Of a DNA stretch of 55,029 nt, positions 17,497-25,116 are shown in pieces. The notes under the pieces are model-generated. The model did not search any database. It was given only the letters and a program-made list of their open reading frames with translations, and was not told the origin of the DNA. The stretch lies in NCBI GenBank assembly GCA_003248755.1, contig QFQW01000015.1, positions 1 through 55,029 on the forward strand, written 5' to 3'. The position numbers were made by a program, and so were the translations under genes. The stretch comes from Chryseobacterium sp. GTDB taxonomy: Bacteria; Bacteroidota; Bacteroidia; Flavobacteriales; Weeksellaceae. Positions within the stretch are counted from its first letter, which is position 1. Each line of letters starts with the position of its first letter.

Positions 17497-17512
17497 GATA
17501 ACAAATGTTATC
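17497..17512 (+). promoter_or_regulatory. Palindromic operator, probable Crp/Fnr site of doxX
   Basis: GATAACAAATGTTATC: perfect 7-bp arms (GATAACA / TGTTATC) around a central AA. Its centre is 37.5 bp upstream of the end of the doxX -7 element, near the class II activator position. The regulator is probably the Crp/Fnr gene that ends just upstream; binding is inferred. Confidence 0.65.
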
Positions 17513-17517
17513 GTTTC

Positions 17518-17529
17518 CCGATGCATCGG
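17518..17529. other. Second perfect palindrome in the doxX promoter
   Basis: CCGATGCATCGG is a 12-bp perfect palindrome lying between the Crp/Fnr-like site and the -7 element, where the -33 region would be expected. It could be another protein site or chance; I do not see it elsewhere. Confidence 0.3.
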
Positions 17530-17534
17530 CTTTC

Positions 17535-17542
17535 TAATTTTG
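17535..17542 (+). promoter_or_regulatory. Promoter -7 element of doxX
   Basis: TAATTTTG, a full match to TAnnTTTG, ending 19 bases before the doxX ATG. A normal -33 TTTG is missing, as expected of an activator-dependent promoter. Confidence 0.6.
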
Positions 17543-17561
17543 TCCTGTAAATCATAATAGG

Positions 17562-17930
17562 ATGAAAACTTACAAAATACTTTACTGGCTTTCTACATCC
17601 ATTTTTTCTATTTGGATGCTTCTTAATGCTTCGGCCTATCTTAACAACCCGGAAGCGAAAAAACTCTGCTTTCATTTTGGATTTCCAGATTATTTTAGGA
17701 TTGAACTTGCTATTGCCAAAATAATTGGAACAGCACTTTTGCTAATCCCATTCAAAAATAATTTGAAAGAATGGACTTATGCAGGTTTTTTCATTATCGT
17801 AATATCTGGGTTTATTGCACATATTTGTTCTGGAGACTCCTTGGTAAAAAGTTTTTCAGCAATTATTGCATTTATGATTTTACTTTTATCATATTTTACT
17901 TTTCACAAAATAATTTATAAAATTCAATAA
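17562..17930 (+). CDS. DoxX-like membrane protein
   Basis: 122 residues with four hydrophobic segments (about 5-27, 45-65, 72-90, 97-116). Motifs such as KLCFHFGFPDYFRIELAIAKIIGTALLLIP place it in the DoxX-like family of small four-helix membrane proteins. Family members are often linked with redox enzymes, but their reaction is unclear. The next gene, for a quinone-oxidoreductase-like protein, starts 1 bp after this stop, so the two form an operon that probably obeys the upstream Crp/Fnr regulator. Confidence 0.8.
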   Translation: MKTYKILYWLSTSIFSIWMLLNASAYLNNPEAKKLCFHFGFPDYFRIELAIAKIIGTALLLIPFKNNLKEWTYAGFFIIVISGFIAHICSGDSLVKSFSAIIAFMILLLSYFTFHKIIYKIQ

Positions 17931-17931
17931 A

Positions 17932-18894
17932 ATGAAAACAGCCATTATATTTCCGGAAAACGGAAACTTGGAATTGATAGACCTACCAGTTCCTGTTCCA
18001 AAAGAAAATGAAATTCTTGTATCTATGAAATGTGTCGCAATAAAACATCTGGACAAAGCCATCGCCAGCGGAACACATTATTCTTCAGAAAACGACGTTG
18101 ATAAAGCCAAAATAATCGGGAGCGATGGTGTGGGAATATTAGAAAATGGGAATCGAGTTTATGTTGTAAATCCAAAAGGAACTTTAGCCGAAAAAATCGC
18201 AGTTGACAAAAATTTTATCGTTCCAATTCCTGACGGCCTGAAAGATTCTATCGCTTCAGCTCTTCCAAATGCGGTTATGGGTTCTGCAATGGGAATGAAG
18301 TTTCGGGCAAAAATGCAGTCTGGAGAAACTGTTCTTATCAACGGCGCAACAGGATTCACAGGGAAAGTCGCTGTCCAAATTGCAAAAATATATGGTGCAA
18401 AAAACATTATCGTAACTGGACGAAATGGAAGCGAAACCAAAAAATTGCTGGAAATCGGAGCTGATGAACATATATTGACAACTGACGAAAACTTTCTCGA
18501 AAAATTAAAAGCAATCCATCAAAATTCTCCAATTGACGTTGTAATAGACTATTTGTGGGGGAAATCTGCACAAAACATCTTGGAAGCGATAAAAGGAAAT
18601 GGCTCTTTTTCTCACAGAACAAGATTTGTTTCCATAGGTTCTATCACAGGAGATTCGGTTCAGTTGTCATCGCAGATTCTTCGCGGGACAGATTTGCAAA
18701 TATCTGGGTCAGGTTTGGGAAGCTGGACAAGACAGGAAGTTGGAATTCTTTTAACCGAAATCTTACCCGAAATGTTTAAATTAGCAGTAAGTAAAAAACT
18801 AAATATAGAGACCGAAACTATTGACCTTGAAAATATTGGTAGTATTTGGAATCAAGAAATGGACACGAGTAAAAGATTGGTCATAAAAATATAG
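17932..18894 (+). CDS. Zinc-independent quinone oxidoreductase (MDR superfamily)
   Basis: 320 residues. The N-terminal GroES-like half starts KTAIIFPENGNLELIDLPVP, and the Rossmann motif is INGATGFTGKVAVQIAK (GATGFTG at 138-144). The catalytic zinc ligands and structural-zinc Cys cluster of alcohol dehydrogenases are not seen, so it fits the quinone-reductase branch that uses NADPH. It forms an operon with the DoxX-like gene. The last 96 bp are also coding on the opposite strand, as the end of the ydcF gene. A weak hairpin with T-run follows the stop. Confidence 0.85.
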   Translation: MKTAIIFPENGNLELIDLPVPVPKENEILVSMKCVAIKHLDKAIASGTHYSSENDVDKAKIIGSDGVGILENGNRVYVVNPKGTLAEKIAVDKNFIVPIPDGLKDSIASALPNAVMGSAMGMKFRAKMQSGETVLINGATGFTGKVAVQIAKIYGAKNIIVTGRNGSETKKLLEIGADEHILTTDENFLEKLKAIHQNSPIDVVIDYLWGKSAQNILEAIKGNGSFSHRTRFVSIGSITGDSVQLSSQILRGTDLQISGSGLGSWTRQEVGILLTEILPEMFKLAVSKKLNIETETIDLENIGSIWNQEMDTSKRLVIKI

Positions 18895-19491
18895 GAAGCA
18901 AATTTTGCTTTCTTTTTTATTTGAATTAAAGTGCTTCTTTATAATATGCCACAACTCACGAAAGATTGAGTAAAAATCTCTTAATTCAAAATAGTTTGGA
19001 CTTGCACTTTCTATATTTTCAAATCCTTTATTTCTAAACAATTTCTTCGTTCTGGTTTGATGAAAATACTGAGAAACAGAAATTGCTCTTTTGAACTGTA
19101 AACTGTCTATAATTCTTATCGAATTTTCAACAGTTTTTTCAGTATCATTCCCGTAATTATCAACTAATATTTTTTCTGTAGGAATTTTATTTTCAATCAA
19201 ATATTCCTGCATTTTCTTTCCTTCCCAAAAACCTTCTTTTCCTAAACCACCGCTGACGATAATCGCTTTTACTCTTTTTTGATTAAATAACTCGATGCTT
19301 TTATCAAGACGAGCTTTCAATCTTTCGGACAAACTTCCGTCTTCATTTACTTTATTTCCAAGAACAATGGCAACATCAGCATTTTTGTTTTTATCATTAA
19401 GTCCATCAATTGTAATGTAAATCGAATGAATTAAAAACCAAACGACAAATAACAGTAGGATTGACTTGATAATTTTATAAATTCTTTGCAT
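18799..19491 (-). CDS. YdcF/SanA family membrane protein (DUF218)
   Basis: 230 residues. One membrane helix at about 9-27 precedes a DUF218 domain: ADVAIVLGNKVNEDG at 38-52, SERLKARLDKSIELF, AIIVSGGLGKEG at 76-87, and EKTVENSIRI. The family is linked in other bacteria to envelope integrity, but its chemistry is unknown. The domain seems complete by about residue 190; the last 31 residues lie antisense to the end of the quinone oxidoreductase gene and may be a read-on tail caused by loss of an earlier stop. It starts 12 bp after the MFS gene and is probably co-transcribed with it. Confidence 0.82.
   Translation of the reverse strand: MQRIYKIIKSILLLFVVWFLIHSIYITIDGLNDKNKNADVAIVLGNKVNEDGSLSERLKARLDKSIELFNQKRVKAIIVSGGLGKEGFWEGKKMQEYLIENKIPTEKILVDNYGNDTEKTVENSIRIIDSLQFKRAISVSQYFHQTRTKKLFRNKGFENIESASPNYFELRDFYSIFRELWHIIKKHFNSNKKESKICFLYFYDQSFTRVHFLIPNTTNIFKVNSFGLYI
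18895..18918 (+). terminator. Possible terminator after the quinone oxidoreductase gene
   Basis: AAGCAA / TTGCTT hairpin followed by six T residues. It lies inside the 3' part of the convergent ydcF gene. Confidence 0.5.
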
Positions 19492-19503
19492 TGAGGATTA
19501 AAA

Positions 19504-20739
19504 TTAATACTCCATCTTCCTCAGCTTCTTAGAAGTCGCTCCGATAAACAATGCCGTCAAAACCGTCATTGTTCCGCCAAAAACTACGGAACGTACAACT
19601 CCCATTAATTTGGCTGTCAATCCACTTTCAAATTGTCCCAACTCATTACTTGACATAATGAAAATCGAATTCACGCTCAGAACTCTCCCTCGGATTTCCT
19701 CAGGCGTTTTCAGTTGAACAATTGTTCCACGAATCACCACACTGATACCGTCCAGCATCCCACTTAAAACTAAGAATGCAAAAGACAACCAATAGAGCTT
19801 TGACAAACCAAATCCGATAATACAAAGTCCAAATCCGGAAGCCACAAACAATAGAATCTTTCCCTGATTCTTTCTAAGTGGAACCAAAGAAAGCGTAATG
19901 ATAATCAACATCGAACCAATATCGGAAGCTGCATTCAGAAGTCCGAAACCTTCTGAACCAACCTTCAGAATATCACTTGCAAAAACAGGAATCATCGCCA
20001 CTGCACCACCAAAAAGTACAGCGAACATATCCAGCATTTGCGCACCCAGAATCTCCTTCGTTCTATAGATGTAGGCCAGACCTTCCTTCATGCTTTCGAA
20101 GACTTTCACATCCTTTTTCTTGTTTTCCGACTGCTGTTGGTGCAATGTCCAGAAAAACAAAGATGCTAAAATCATACTGCCAATAATTACAACCAAGGTC
20201 CATTTTATTGTAATCATTGCAATCAAAAATCCACCTAAAGCGTGACCAGAAACGGATGCTATTAGAAACGTTGCCTGATTCAATGTTACTGCATAAGGCA
20301 GATTCTCTTGCTTCACAATCCGCGGAATCATAGACGGAACCAGTGGCCCCAGAAACGAGCGGGAAATTCCTGTAAAAAAGATAACTGCATAAATAAAATA
20401 AGTAATCTCGTGTCCCGTAAAATGCATTCTGTGCCCGAAAAAAGCTGGAATCAGAAGTAAACTTATCAGAATCACATAAGCATAATTACAAATCAAAAGG
20501 AGTTTTTTCTTTTCGTTCATATCAATAATATGACCCGCATAAAGTGCACAAGAGACCGCTGGAATTACTTCGGAAAGGCCAATCAGTCCGATGGAAAAAG
20601 GGTCTTTTGTAAGCTGATAAACCCACCAGCCCAGCAAAGTTGCCAGCATCCTAAATGCGATGATTAAGAAAAACCTTCCTGTTAAAAGATGTCTGAACTC
20701 TATATTTTTTAAAACCCGAAGCGGTGTGAATGAAATCAT
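19504..20739 (-). CDS. MFS transporter, drug/siderophore-exporter type
   Basis: 411 residues with about 12 hydrophobic segments. N-terminal FRHLLTGRFFLIIAFRMLATLLGWWVYQLT and GLIGLSEVIPAVSCALYAGHIID are typical of the MFS_3/EntS-like branch (DHA3 group), which exports drugs or siderophores. KTPEEIRGRVLSVNSIF is the family C-terminal motif. The substrate is not defined. It is first in an operon with ydcF. A TACTTTTG element ends only four bases before the ATG, which suggests a leaderless transcript. Confidence 0.87.
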   Translation of the reverse strand: MISFTPLRVLKNIEFRHLLTGRFFLIIAFRMLATLLGWWVYQLTKDPFSIGLIGLSEVIPAVSCALYAGHIIDMNEKKKLLLICNYAYVILISLLLIPAFFGHRMHFTGHEITYFIYAVIFFTGISRSFLGPLVPSMIPRIVKQENLPYAVTLNQATFLIASVSGHALGGFLIAMITIKWTLVVIIGSMILASLFFWTLHQQQSENKKKDVKVFESMKEGLAYIYRTKEILGAQMLDMFAVLFGGAVAMIPVFASDILKVGSEGFGLLNAASDIGSMLIIITLSLVPLRKNQGKILLFVASGFGLCIIGFGLSKLYWLSFAFLVLSGMLDGISVVIRGTIVQLKTPEEIRGRVLSVNSIFIMSSNELGQFESGLTAKLMGVVRSVVFGGTMTVLTALFIGATSKKLRKMEY

Positions 20740-20743
20740 TATG

Positions 20744-20751
20744 CAAAAGTA
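20744..20751 (-). promoter_or_regulatory. Promoter -7 element abutting the MFS gene
   Basis: Minus-strand TACTTTTG followed by CATA and the ATG at 20739, that is TAnnTTTG-N4-ATG, implying transcription starts at the start codon. Confidence 0.6.
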
Positions 20752-20989
20752 ATCGTTGTGTAATAATTAATTTCAAATAAAGCTAGAAATTTTCAAGAGC
20801 TTAATCCCGCTTTCCGTTGCAATTTTTTCCTTTTCAAAGAAAACAAAAGGATTTCCACTACAAAACAAAGTTTCGACAATTCCATATTTATAAAGTACAA
20901 AAGAGAGAGTCAATCGGGGCGATGAATTTTGTCTGTCAAACAACATTTCAGCAAATCACAGCTTTTATCTTTAAAATTAACAAATACTT

Positions 20990-21005
20990 TTTACCAAATG
21001 GTAAA
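20990..21005 (+). promoter_or_regulatory. Palindromic operator upstream of the second crp gene
   Basis: TTTACCAAATGGTAAA: perfect 7-bp arms (TTTACCA / TGGTAAA) around AA. The identical 16 bases recur at 21608-21623. The centre lies 35.5 bp upstream of the end of a -7-like TAATTTG. It is probably an autoregulatory site of the Crp/Fnr gene starting at 21039. Confidence 0.7.
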
Positions 21006-21026
21006 TTTCACCAAAATGAATTTTAG

Positions 21027-21033
21027 TAATTTG
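21027..21033 (+). promoter_or_regulatory. Possible -7 element of the second crp gene
   Basis: TAATTTG is one base shorter than TAnnTTTG. It ends five bases before the ATG at 21039, so the message may be leaderless. Weak on its own; supported by the fixed distance from the palindrome. Confidence 0.4.
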
Positions 21034-21038
21034 GCTAC

Positions 21039-21599
21039 ATGAAAGAACTTACAAGTTTCTTATTACAATTCGGAAACCTGAATCAGCAACAACTTGAGTT
21101 AATTGCCGGCAAAACCTCAGAATTAGACCTCAGAAAAGACGACTATTTTGTAGAAGCCGGAAAAATGTTCAATCAAGTTGTTTTCATTCTGGAAGGTATT
21201 TTACGCATCTGCTATTACAATAACAAAGGTGAAGAAATCACAAAATATTTTGTGGACGAAAACCGACTATTTGCAAATCCATACAAAGGCGAACCAATGA
21301 CAGAGTATATCCAAGCTGTTACGGATTGCAAACTGATTGTATTCTCCCAAAAAGATTGGAACGAACTTTCCCAAACCATTATTGATTGGGATAATATTGT
21401 AAACAAAATATTCCAAAAAGCATTGATAGAAAAGTTGGATAGAAGAAGCTCTCTTGTTTCAGTAGATGCAACCACGCGTTATTTGACTTTTTTGGAGAAA
21501 TTCCCCAATCTTGCCAATCGCGTTCCACTTTCTTTCATTGCATCTTATCTTGGCATCACGCAACAATCATTGAGCAGAATTAGAAAAAACATCCGGTAA
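21039..21599 (+). CDS. Crp/Fnr family transcriptional regulator (second copy)
   Basis: 186 residues: effector-binding barrel at about 15-120 (DDYFVEAGKMFNQVVFILEGIL in outline, FVDENRLFANP) and a winged helix with LSFIASYLGITQQSLSRIRKNI. Its recognition helix aligns with that of the first copy but has Gln-Gln where that has Thr-Val, at the positions of Arg180-Glu181 of E. coli CRP; the following Ser-Arg is conserved. No FNR-type Cys set is present. Identical palindromes lie before this gene and before the SDR gene 80 bp downstream, so it probably regulates both. Confidence 0.9.
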   Translation: MKELTSFLLQFGNLNQQQLELIAGKTSELDLRKDDYFVEAGKMFNQVVFILEGILRICYYNNKGEEITKYFVDENRLFANPYKGEPMTEYIQAVTDCKLIVFSQKDWNELSQTIIDWDNIVNKIFQKALIEKLDRRSSLVSVDATTRYLTFLEKFPNLANRVPLSFIASYLGITQQSLSRIRKNIR

Positions 21600-21607
21600 A
21601 ACTGCTT

Positions 21608-21623
21608 TTTACCAAATGGTAAA
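21608..21623 (+). promoter_or_regulatory. Palindromic operator upstream of the SDR gene
   Basis: TTTACCAAATGGTAAA, identical to the site at 20990-21005 including the flanking TT. Its centre is 36.5 bp before the end of CAACTTTG, a -7-like element at 21645-21652. Such spacing suits activation by a Crp/Fnr dimer. Confidence 0.7.
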
Positions 21624-21644
21624 CGATTCCGTTTTTGATTGAAA

Positions 21645-21652
21645 CAACTTTG
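21645..21652 (+). promoter_or_regulatory. Possible -7 element of the SDR gene
   Basis: CAACTTTG differs from TAnnTTTG at the first base. It ends 27 bases before the SDR ATG and follows the palindrome at the same distance seen in the other two promoters. Confidence 0.45.
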
Positions 21653-21679
21653 CAGTATTAATTTTTAATCCAGAAAAAA

Positions 21680-22441
21680 ATGAAAACAGTATTCATAACA
21701 GGAGCCAACAAAAGTATCGGTTTCGAGACAGCAAGGCAATTATTACAAAAAGGATTTTATGTTTATCTGGGAAGCCGAAGTTTGGAAAATGGTCTACAAG
21801 CCGTTGAAAAATTAAAATCCGAAGGCTTGACCAATGTCGAAACAATTCAAATTGATGTAACAGATGATAACTCTGTTAAAAATGCCAGAGCAGAAATCGG
21901 AAAAAAAACCGATGTTTTAGATGTCCTGATTAACAATTCCGGAATCTCTGGTGTAAAATTTGACGAAAACGGAAACTTTATCCCACAAACTGCCGCAGAT
22001 ACAAGCATTGACGTTTTTAAAGAAGTGTACGAAATCAATGTTTATGGTGTCATAAGAGTTACGCAGGCATTTTTGGATTTGTTAAAAAAATCAGACGAAC
22101 CGAGAATTGTAATGGTAAGTTCCAGCCAAGGTTCAATCACTTTACACAGCGACCCGACTTACAAATATTACAATCACAAGGGCGCGGTTTATCTCTCATC
22201 AAAATCCGCACTTAATATGTATACAGTCAATTTGGCTTACGAACTTCGTAATACGAATTTTAAAATCAATGCTGTAAGTCCTGGCTTTACGAAAACCGAT
22301 TTTAATAATAACATTGGAACCGGTACAGTTGAAGATGCGGGGAAACGTGTTGTAAAATATGCTTTGATTGGCAATGATGGTGTAACAGGAAAATTCTTTT
22401 GCGAAGAAACTAATCCGGAAACTGGTGAAATCCCCTGGTAA
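21680..22441 (+). CDS. Short-chain dehydrogenase/reductase
   Basis: 253 residues, classical SDR. The cofactor motif TGANKSIG is at 7-14, NNSG at 85-88, a Ser-rich strand MVSSSQGS near 145-152, and the catalytic YLSSK pair Tyr171/Lys175. SRS at 32-34 after the second strand suggests NADP(H). Substrate unknown. The gene sits behind a palindrome shared with the adjacent Crp/Fnr gene, so its expression is probably controlled by that regulator. A strong terminator follows. Confidence 0.9.
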   Translation: MKTVFITGANKSIGFETARQLLQKGFYVYLGSRSLENGLQAVEKLKSEGLTNVETIQIDVTDDNSVKNARAEIGKKTDVLDVLINNSGISGVKFDENGNFIPQTAADTSIDVFKEVYEINVYGVIRVTQAFLDLLKKSDEPRIVMVSSSQGSITLHSDPTYKYYNHKGAVYLSSKSALNMYTVNLAYELRNTNFKINAVSPGFTKTDFNNNIGTGTVEDAGKRVVKYALIGNDGVTGKFFCEETNPETGEIPW

Positions 22442-22462
22442 AAAAACGAATCAATCTTAATA

Positions 22463-22495
22463 AAAAAACTGACTCTTTTTTTGAGTCAGTTTTTT
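22463..22495. terminator. Bidirectional terminator
   Basis: 13-bp stem AAAAAACTGACTC / GAGTCAGTTTTTT with a loop of seven T residues, lying between the SDR gene (plus) and the lipoprotein gene (minus), able to end both transcripts. Confidence 0.88.
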
Positions 22496-22497
22496 AT

Positions 22498-22872
22498 CTA
22501 TTGTCCGCCAATAGCCTGTCCAAAAGCTCTGCCAATATCTTTGGCAGTATCCATTATCACATATATCATAACAATACTGCCCGCTCCCCAGATAGAAAGA
22601 ATAACTGTCCCAGCTGTATTGTTTTTCTTTATTGTTCTGATATTTCTTTTTGCAAGAGCAATTTTCTGATTTTTAGAGCTTCCAATAATGCTATCTTTTT
22701 CAATAGAAGTAACTTCCATTTTTTGTTTCTCATTAGCAATATTCCAAAACACATATGTTTTACCTGCTTTTATTTTAGAGAAGTCGTCTCGATTTTTTTG
22801 TAAATTATATTTTGTGCTTCTACAAGAAAACATTGAAATCAAAATAAGAAGAAATAAAACTGCTTTTTTCAT
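22498..22872 (-). CDS. Small lipoprotein with C-terminal membrane segment
   Basis: 124 residues. The signal peptide ends in a lipobox, LISMFSC, so Cys17 should be lipidated. A soluble part (about 20-85) is followed by a second hydrophobic stretch TVILSIWGAGSIVMIYVIM (about 89-107). The segment KIKAGKTYVFWNI and KKMEVTSIEKDSIIG-like strands suggest a small beta domain. I do not recognise the family. The ATG overlaps the stop of the upstream GH3-family gene by 4 bp (ATGA), so the two are co-translated. Confidence 0.65.
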   Translation of the reverse strand: MKKAVLFLLILISMFSCRSTKYNLQKNRDDFSKIKAGKTYVFWNIANEKQKMEVTSIEKDSIIGSSKNQKIALAKRNIRTIKKNNTAGTVILSIWGAGSIVMIYVIMDTAKDIGRAFGQAIGGQ

Positions 22873-24368
22873 TGGTTAAAATTTTCTAGAAAATTACCAA
22901 TTTTTCTATCATTTGCCAAACGAGGAATTTTATTTTGTCCGCCTAATTTTCCTTCCGACTTAGCGTAATCCTGAAAAGCATTTTTTTTCAGTTTTGTAAT
23001 AATCAAAGGCTGCAGAATATTTCCGGAAATCAAATCATCATAATATGTATTCCTTTGTCTGAGCTGTAAATCCAATTCAGATTTGAAAGCATCAAAATTT
23101 TCCGGTTCCTTTTCAAACTCGATGAACCATTCGTGATAAGGTAATCCTTCCGCTGGATTCACTTGCGGCGCGAGATGGAATTCTGTAATCTGAGCAGGAA
23201 ATTTCTCAACCGTTGCTTTCAAAGCTTCTTCCACTTCAAACGCAATCACGTGTTCTCCAAAAGCAGAAGTGAAATGTTTCGTTCTTCCACTTACCAAAAT
23301 TCTGTACGGATTTTTACTGATAAACCTCACCACATCTCCAATAGAATAGGCCCAAAGTCCAGAATTGGTTGTCAGAATCAGGGCATAATCTTTATTGAGT
23401 TCAATATCTTTGAGTGTTAACCTTTCCGCATTTGGCTTTCCGTATTGTTCTAATGGAATGAACTCGTAGAAAATCCCGTGGTTGGTCAATAACAATAATC
23501 CCTCTTTTTCATAATCATCCTGAAATGCAAAAAAACCTTCCGAAGCCGGAAAAGTCTGGACGATGTCAACAGGTTTTCCCAACAATTCGTTCATCTTGTC
23601 TCGATAAGGTTCATAGTTTACTCCACCTGTGATTATTAATTGAAGATTTGGAAATATTTCTGTAATTCTCTTACCGTGTCTGTCAATCAGTTTTTCAAAA
23701 TACATAATCAACCAGGGTGGAATTCCGGAAATCAAAGTCATATTTTCATTCTCAGTTTCTTCTACGATTTTATCGACTTTGGTTTCCCAATCTTCGATGC
23801 AGTTGGTTTCCCAGCTTGGCAGTCTGTTTTTCTGGAGGTAATTGGGGATATGATGTGCAACGATTCCAGATAGTCTTCCAGTTTTTACACCATTGACTTC
23901 TTCCAATTCTGGCGAACCCTGAAGAAAAATCATTTTTCCACCAACAAAATCTGCATTGTTTTTTTTCCCGATGTAATGGAAAATTGCACTTTGCGCAGCA
24001 GCAACCTGAAAAGGCATTGCTTCTTTGGAAATGGGAATGTATTTGGAACCGGAAGTTGTGCCTGACGTTTTTGCGAAATATTCCGGTAAGTCTGGCCAAA
24101 GGATTTTGGATTGTCCTTTTTTGACTTTTTCGATGTAAGATTTCAAATCTTCATAATCCGCAACCGGAACATTCTTTTGGAAGTCCTCCATCGATTTTAT
24201 GGTTTCAAATTGATGTTCTCTTCCGAATAGAGTTTTCTCTGCTGTTTTAACCAAATCTAAAAGCAAATCCTGCTGATTCCGAATCGCATTGTTTTTAAAA
24301 ATCCTTGATTTTTCGATATGTTGTTTTGCCCAGATAAGCGCAATTTTTTTCTTGATGAAATTTAGCAT
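22869..24368 (-). CDS. GH3 auxin-responsive-promoter family protein (acyl-adenylate superfamily)
   Basis: 499 residues from the ATG at 24368. A TTG 15 bases upstream extends the frame but lies only four bases after the -7 element, so it was not chosen. Key motifs: FAKTSGTTSGSKYIPISKEA (P-loop-like ATP site), ITGGVNYEPYRDKM, TFPASEGFFAFQDD and a hinge region TNSGLWAYSIGDVVRF with SGRTKHFTSAFGEHV. The plant GH3 enzymes adenylate carboxylates and join them to amino acids; bacterial members are uncharacterised but likely catalyse amide-bond formation on an unknown acid. It is co-translated with a lipoprotein, which hints at an envelope role. Confidence 0.9.
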   Translation of the reverse strand: MLNFIKKKIALIWAKQHIEKSRIFKNNAIRNQQDLLLDLVKTAEKTLFGREHQFETIKSMEDFQKNVPVADYEDLKSYIEKVKKGQSKILWPDLPEYFAKTSGTTSGSKYIPISKEAMPFQVAAAQSAIFHYIGKKNNADFVGGKMIFLQGSPELEEVNGVKTGRLSGIVAHHIPNYLQKNRLPSWETNCIEDWETKVDKIVEETENENMTLISGIPPWLIMYFEKLIDRHGKRITEIFPNLQLIITGGVNYEPYRDKMNELLGKPVDIVQTFPASEGFFAFQDDYEKEGLLLLTNHGIFYEFIPLEQYGKPNAERLTLKDIELNKDYALILTTNSGLWAYSIGDVVRFISKNPYRILVSGRTKHFTSAFGEHVIAFEVEEALKATVEKFPAQITEFHLAPQVNPAEGLPYHEWFIEFEKEPENFDAFKSELDLQLRQRNTYYDDLISGNILQPLIITKLKKNAFQDYAKSEGKLGGQNKIPRLANDRKIGNFLENFNQ

Positions 24369-24387
24369 TGATGAAATTTTCAATTGT

Positions 24388-24395
24388 CAAATTTA
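24388..24395 (-). promoter_or_regulatory. Promoter -7 element of the GH3-family gene
   Basis: Minus-strand TAAATTTG, full TAnnTTTG match, ending 19 bases before the ATG at 24368. It is the reason the upstream TTG start was rejected. Confidence 0.55.
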
Positions 24396-24420
24396 GAAGT
24401 AATCTTTGATATAGAAAGTT

Positions 24421-24496
24421 ATTTGAACACAGAGTCCACAAAGTTTTTTTTGGACATTAAGATGCTTTAAGTTTCACAAATATGCTGCGCTTATGT
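24421..24496 (-). repeat. Dispersed intergenic repeat, family B, copy 1
   Basis: On the minus strand it reads CATAAGCGCAGCATATTTG, then TGAAACTTAAAGCAT and finally CTTTGTGGACTCTGTGTTC. It aligns with copies at 32281-32357, 42095-42203 and 50676-50745, most clearly in the order ATAAGCG, TTTGTGA, CTTTGTG, TGTGTT. No coding potential. Confidence 0.55.
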
Positions 24497-24614
24497 AAGT
24501 GTCGTATTCTTTGTTAGTACAATAACCTAACTGACATAACAACAAAAGACAAATCACAGCTCAATATAGAAAAAATATTATGAGGTTTTTTTTGTCCAAA
24601 TTTTCTATTTTTTA

Positions 24615-25091
24615 TTACTTGTCTGGAGCAAGCAAACTTAAAGGTAATTCCAAGCTGTTTTTTGTTATATCCATCACTACGATTGTACGAAACCGTTTGA
24701 TATTTTCATTGCTAAAAAATATCTTTCGGGTAAGGTTTTCGTAATAGCTCATAGACGGAACAATCATTACAAGAAAAAAATCCGAGTCTCCAGTCACATA
24801 ATAACATTGCTGAATTTCTGAAATTTTTTCAAACTCATTTTTTAAAGCATCTATTTGTTCAATTTTCTCACTATCAAGAAAGATTTCAACAAGTATGGTA
24901 ACGTTATTGCCAATTTTTTCCCTGTCAATAACAGTAACATCTTTTTCAATAGTCCCAAGTTCACGCATTTTTTTTATACGCCTTTGAACGGCGGCTGCAG
25001 ATAATCCTATCATTTCCCCTATATCCCTTTGAGGAGTTAGATTGTTTTTCTGAATAATGCTTAAAATTTTATAGTCAAATGTATCGGGCAT
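24615..25091 (-). CDS. Lrp/AsnC family transcriptional regulator
   Basis: 158 residues from the ATG at 25091; a TTG eight codons upstream would add MFHQKYFG, but the family begins at the motif (M)PDTFDYKILSIIQKNN, so the ATG is preferred. The N-terminal winged helix is NLTPQRDIGEMIGLSAAAVQ-RRIKKM, and the C-terminal RAM domain carries CYYVTGDSDFFLVMIVPSM. Such proteins form octamers that sense amino acids. Two perfect 10-bp inverted copies of ATTGCAAAAT flank its -7 element and may serve autoregulation. The divergent serine hydrolase gene 430 bp away is a possible target. Confidence 0.9.
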   Translation of the reverse strand: MPDTFDYKILSIIQKNNLTPQRDIGEMIGLSAAAVQRRIKKMRELGTIEKDVTVIDREKIGNNVTILVEIFLDSEKIEQIDALKNEFEKISEIQQCYYVTGDSDFFLVMIVPSMSYYENLTRKIFFSNENIKRFRTIVVMDITKNSLELPLSLLAPDK

Positions 25092-25116
25092 ACCAAAATA
25101 TTTTTGATGAAACAAA

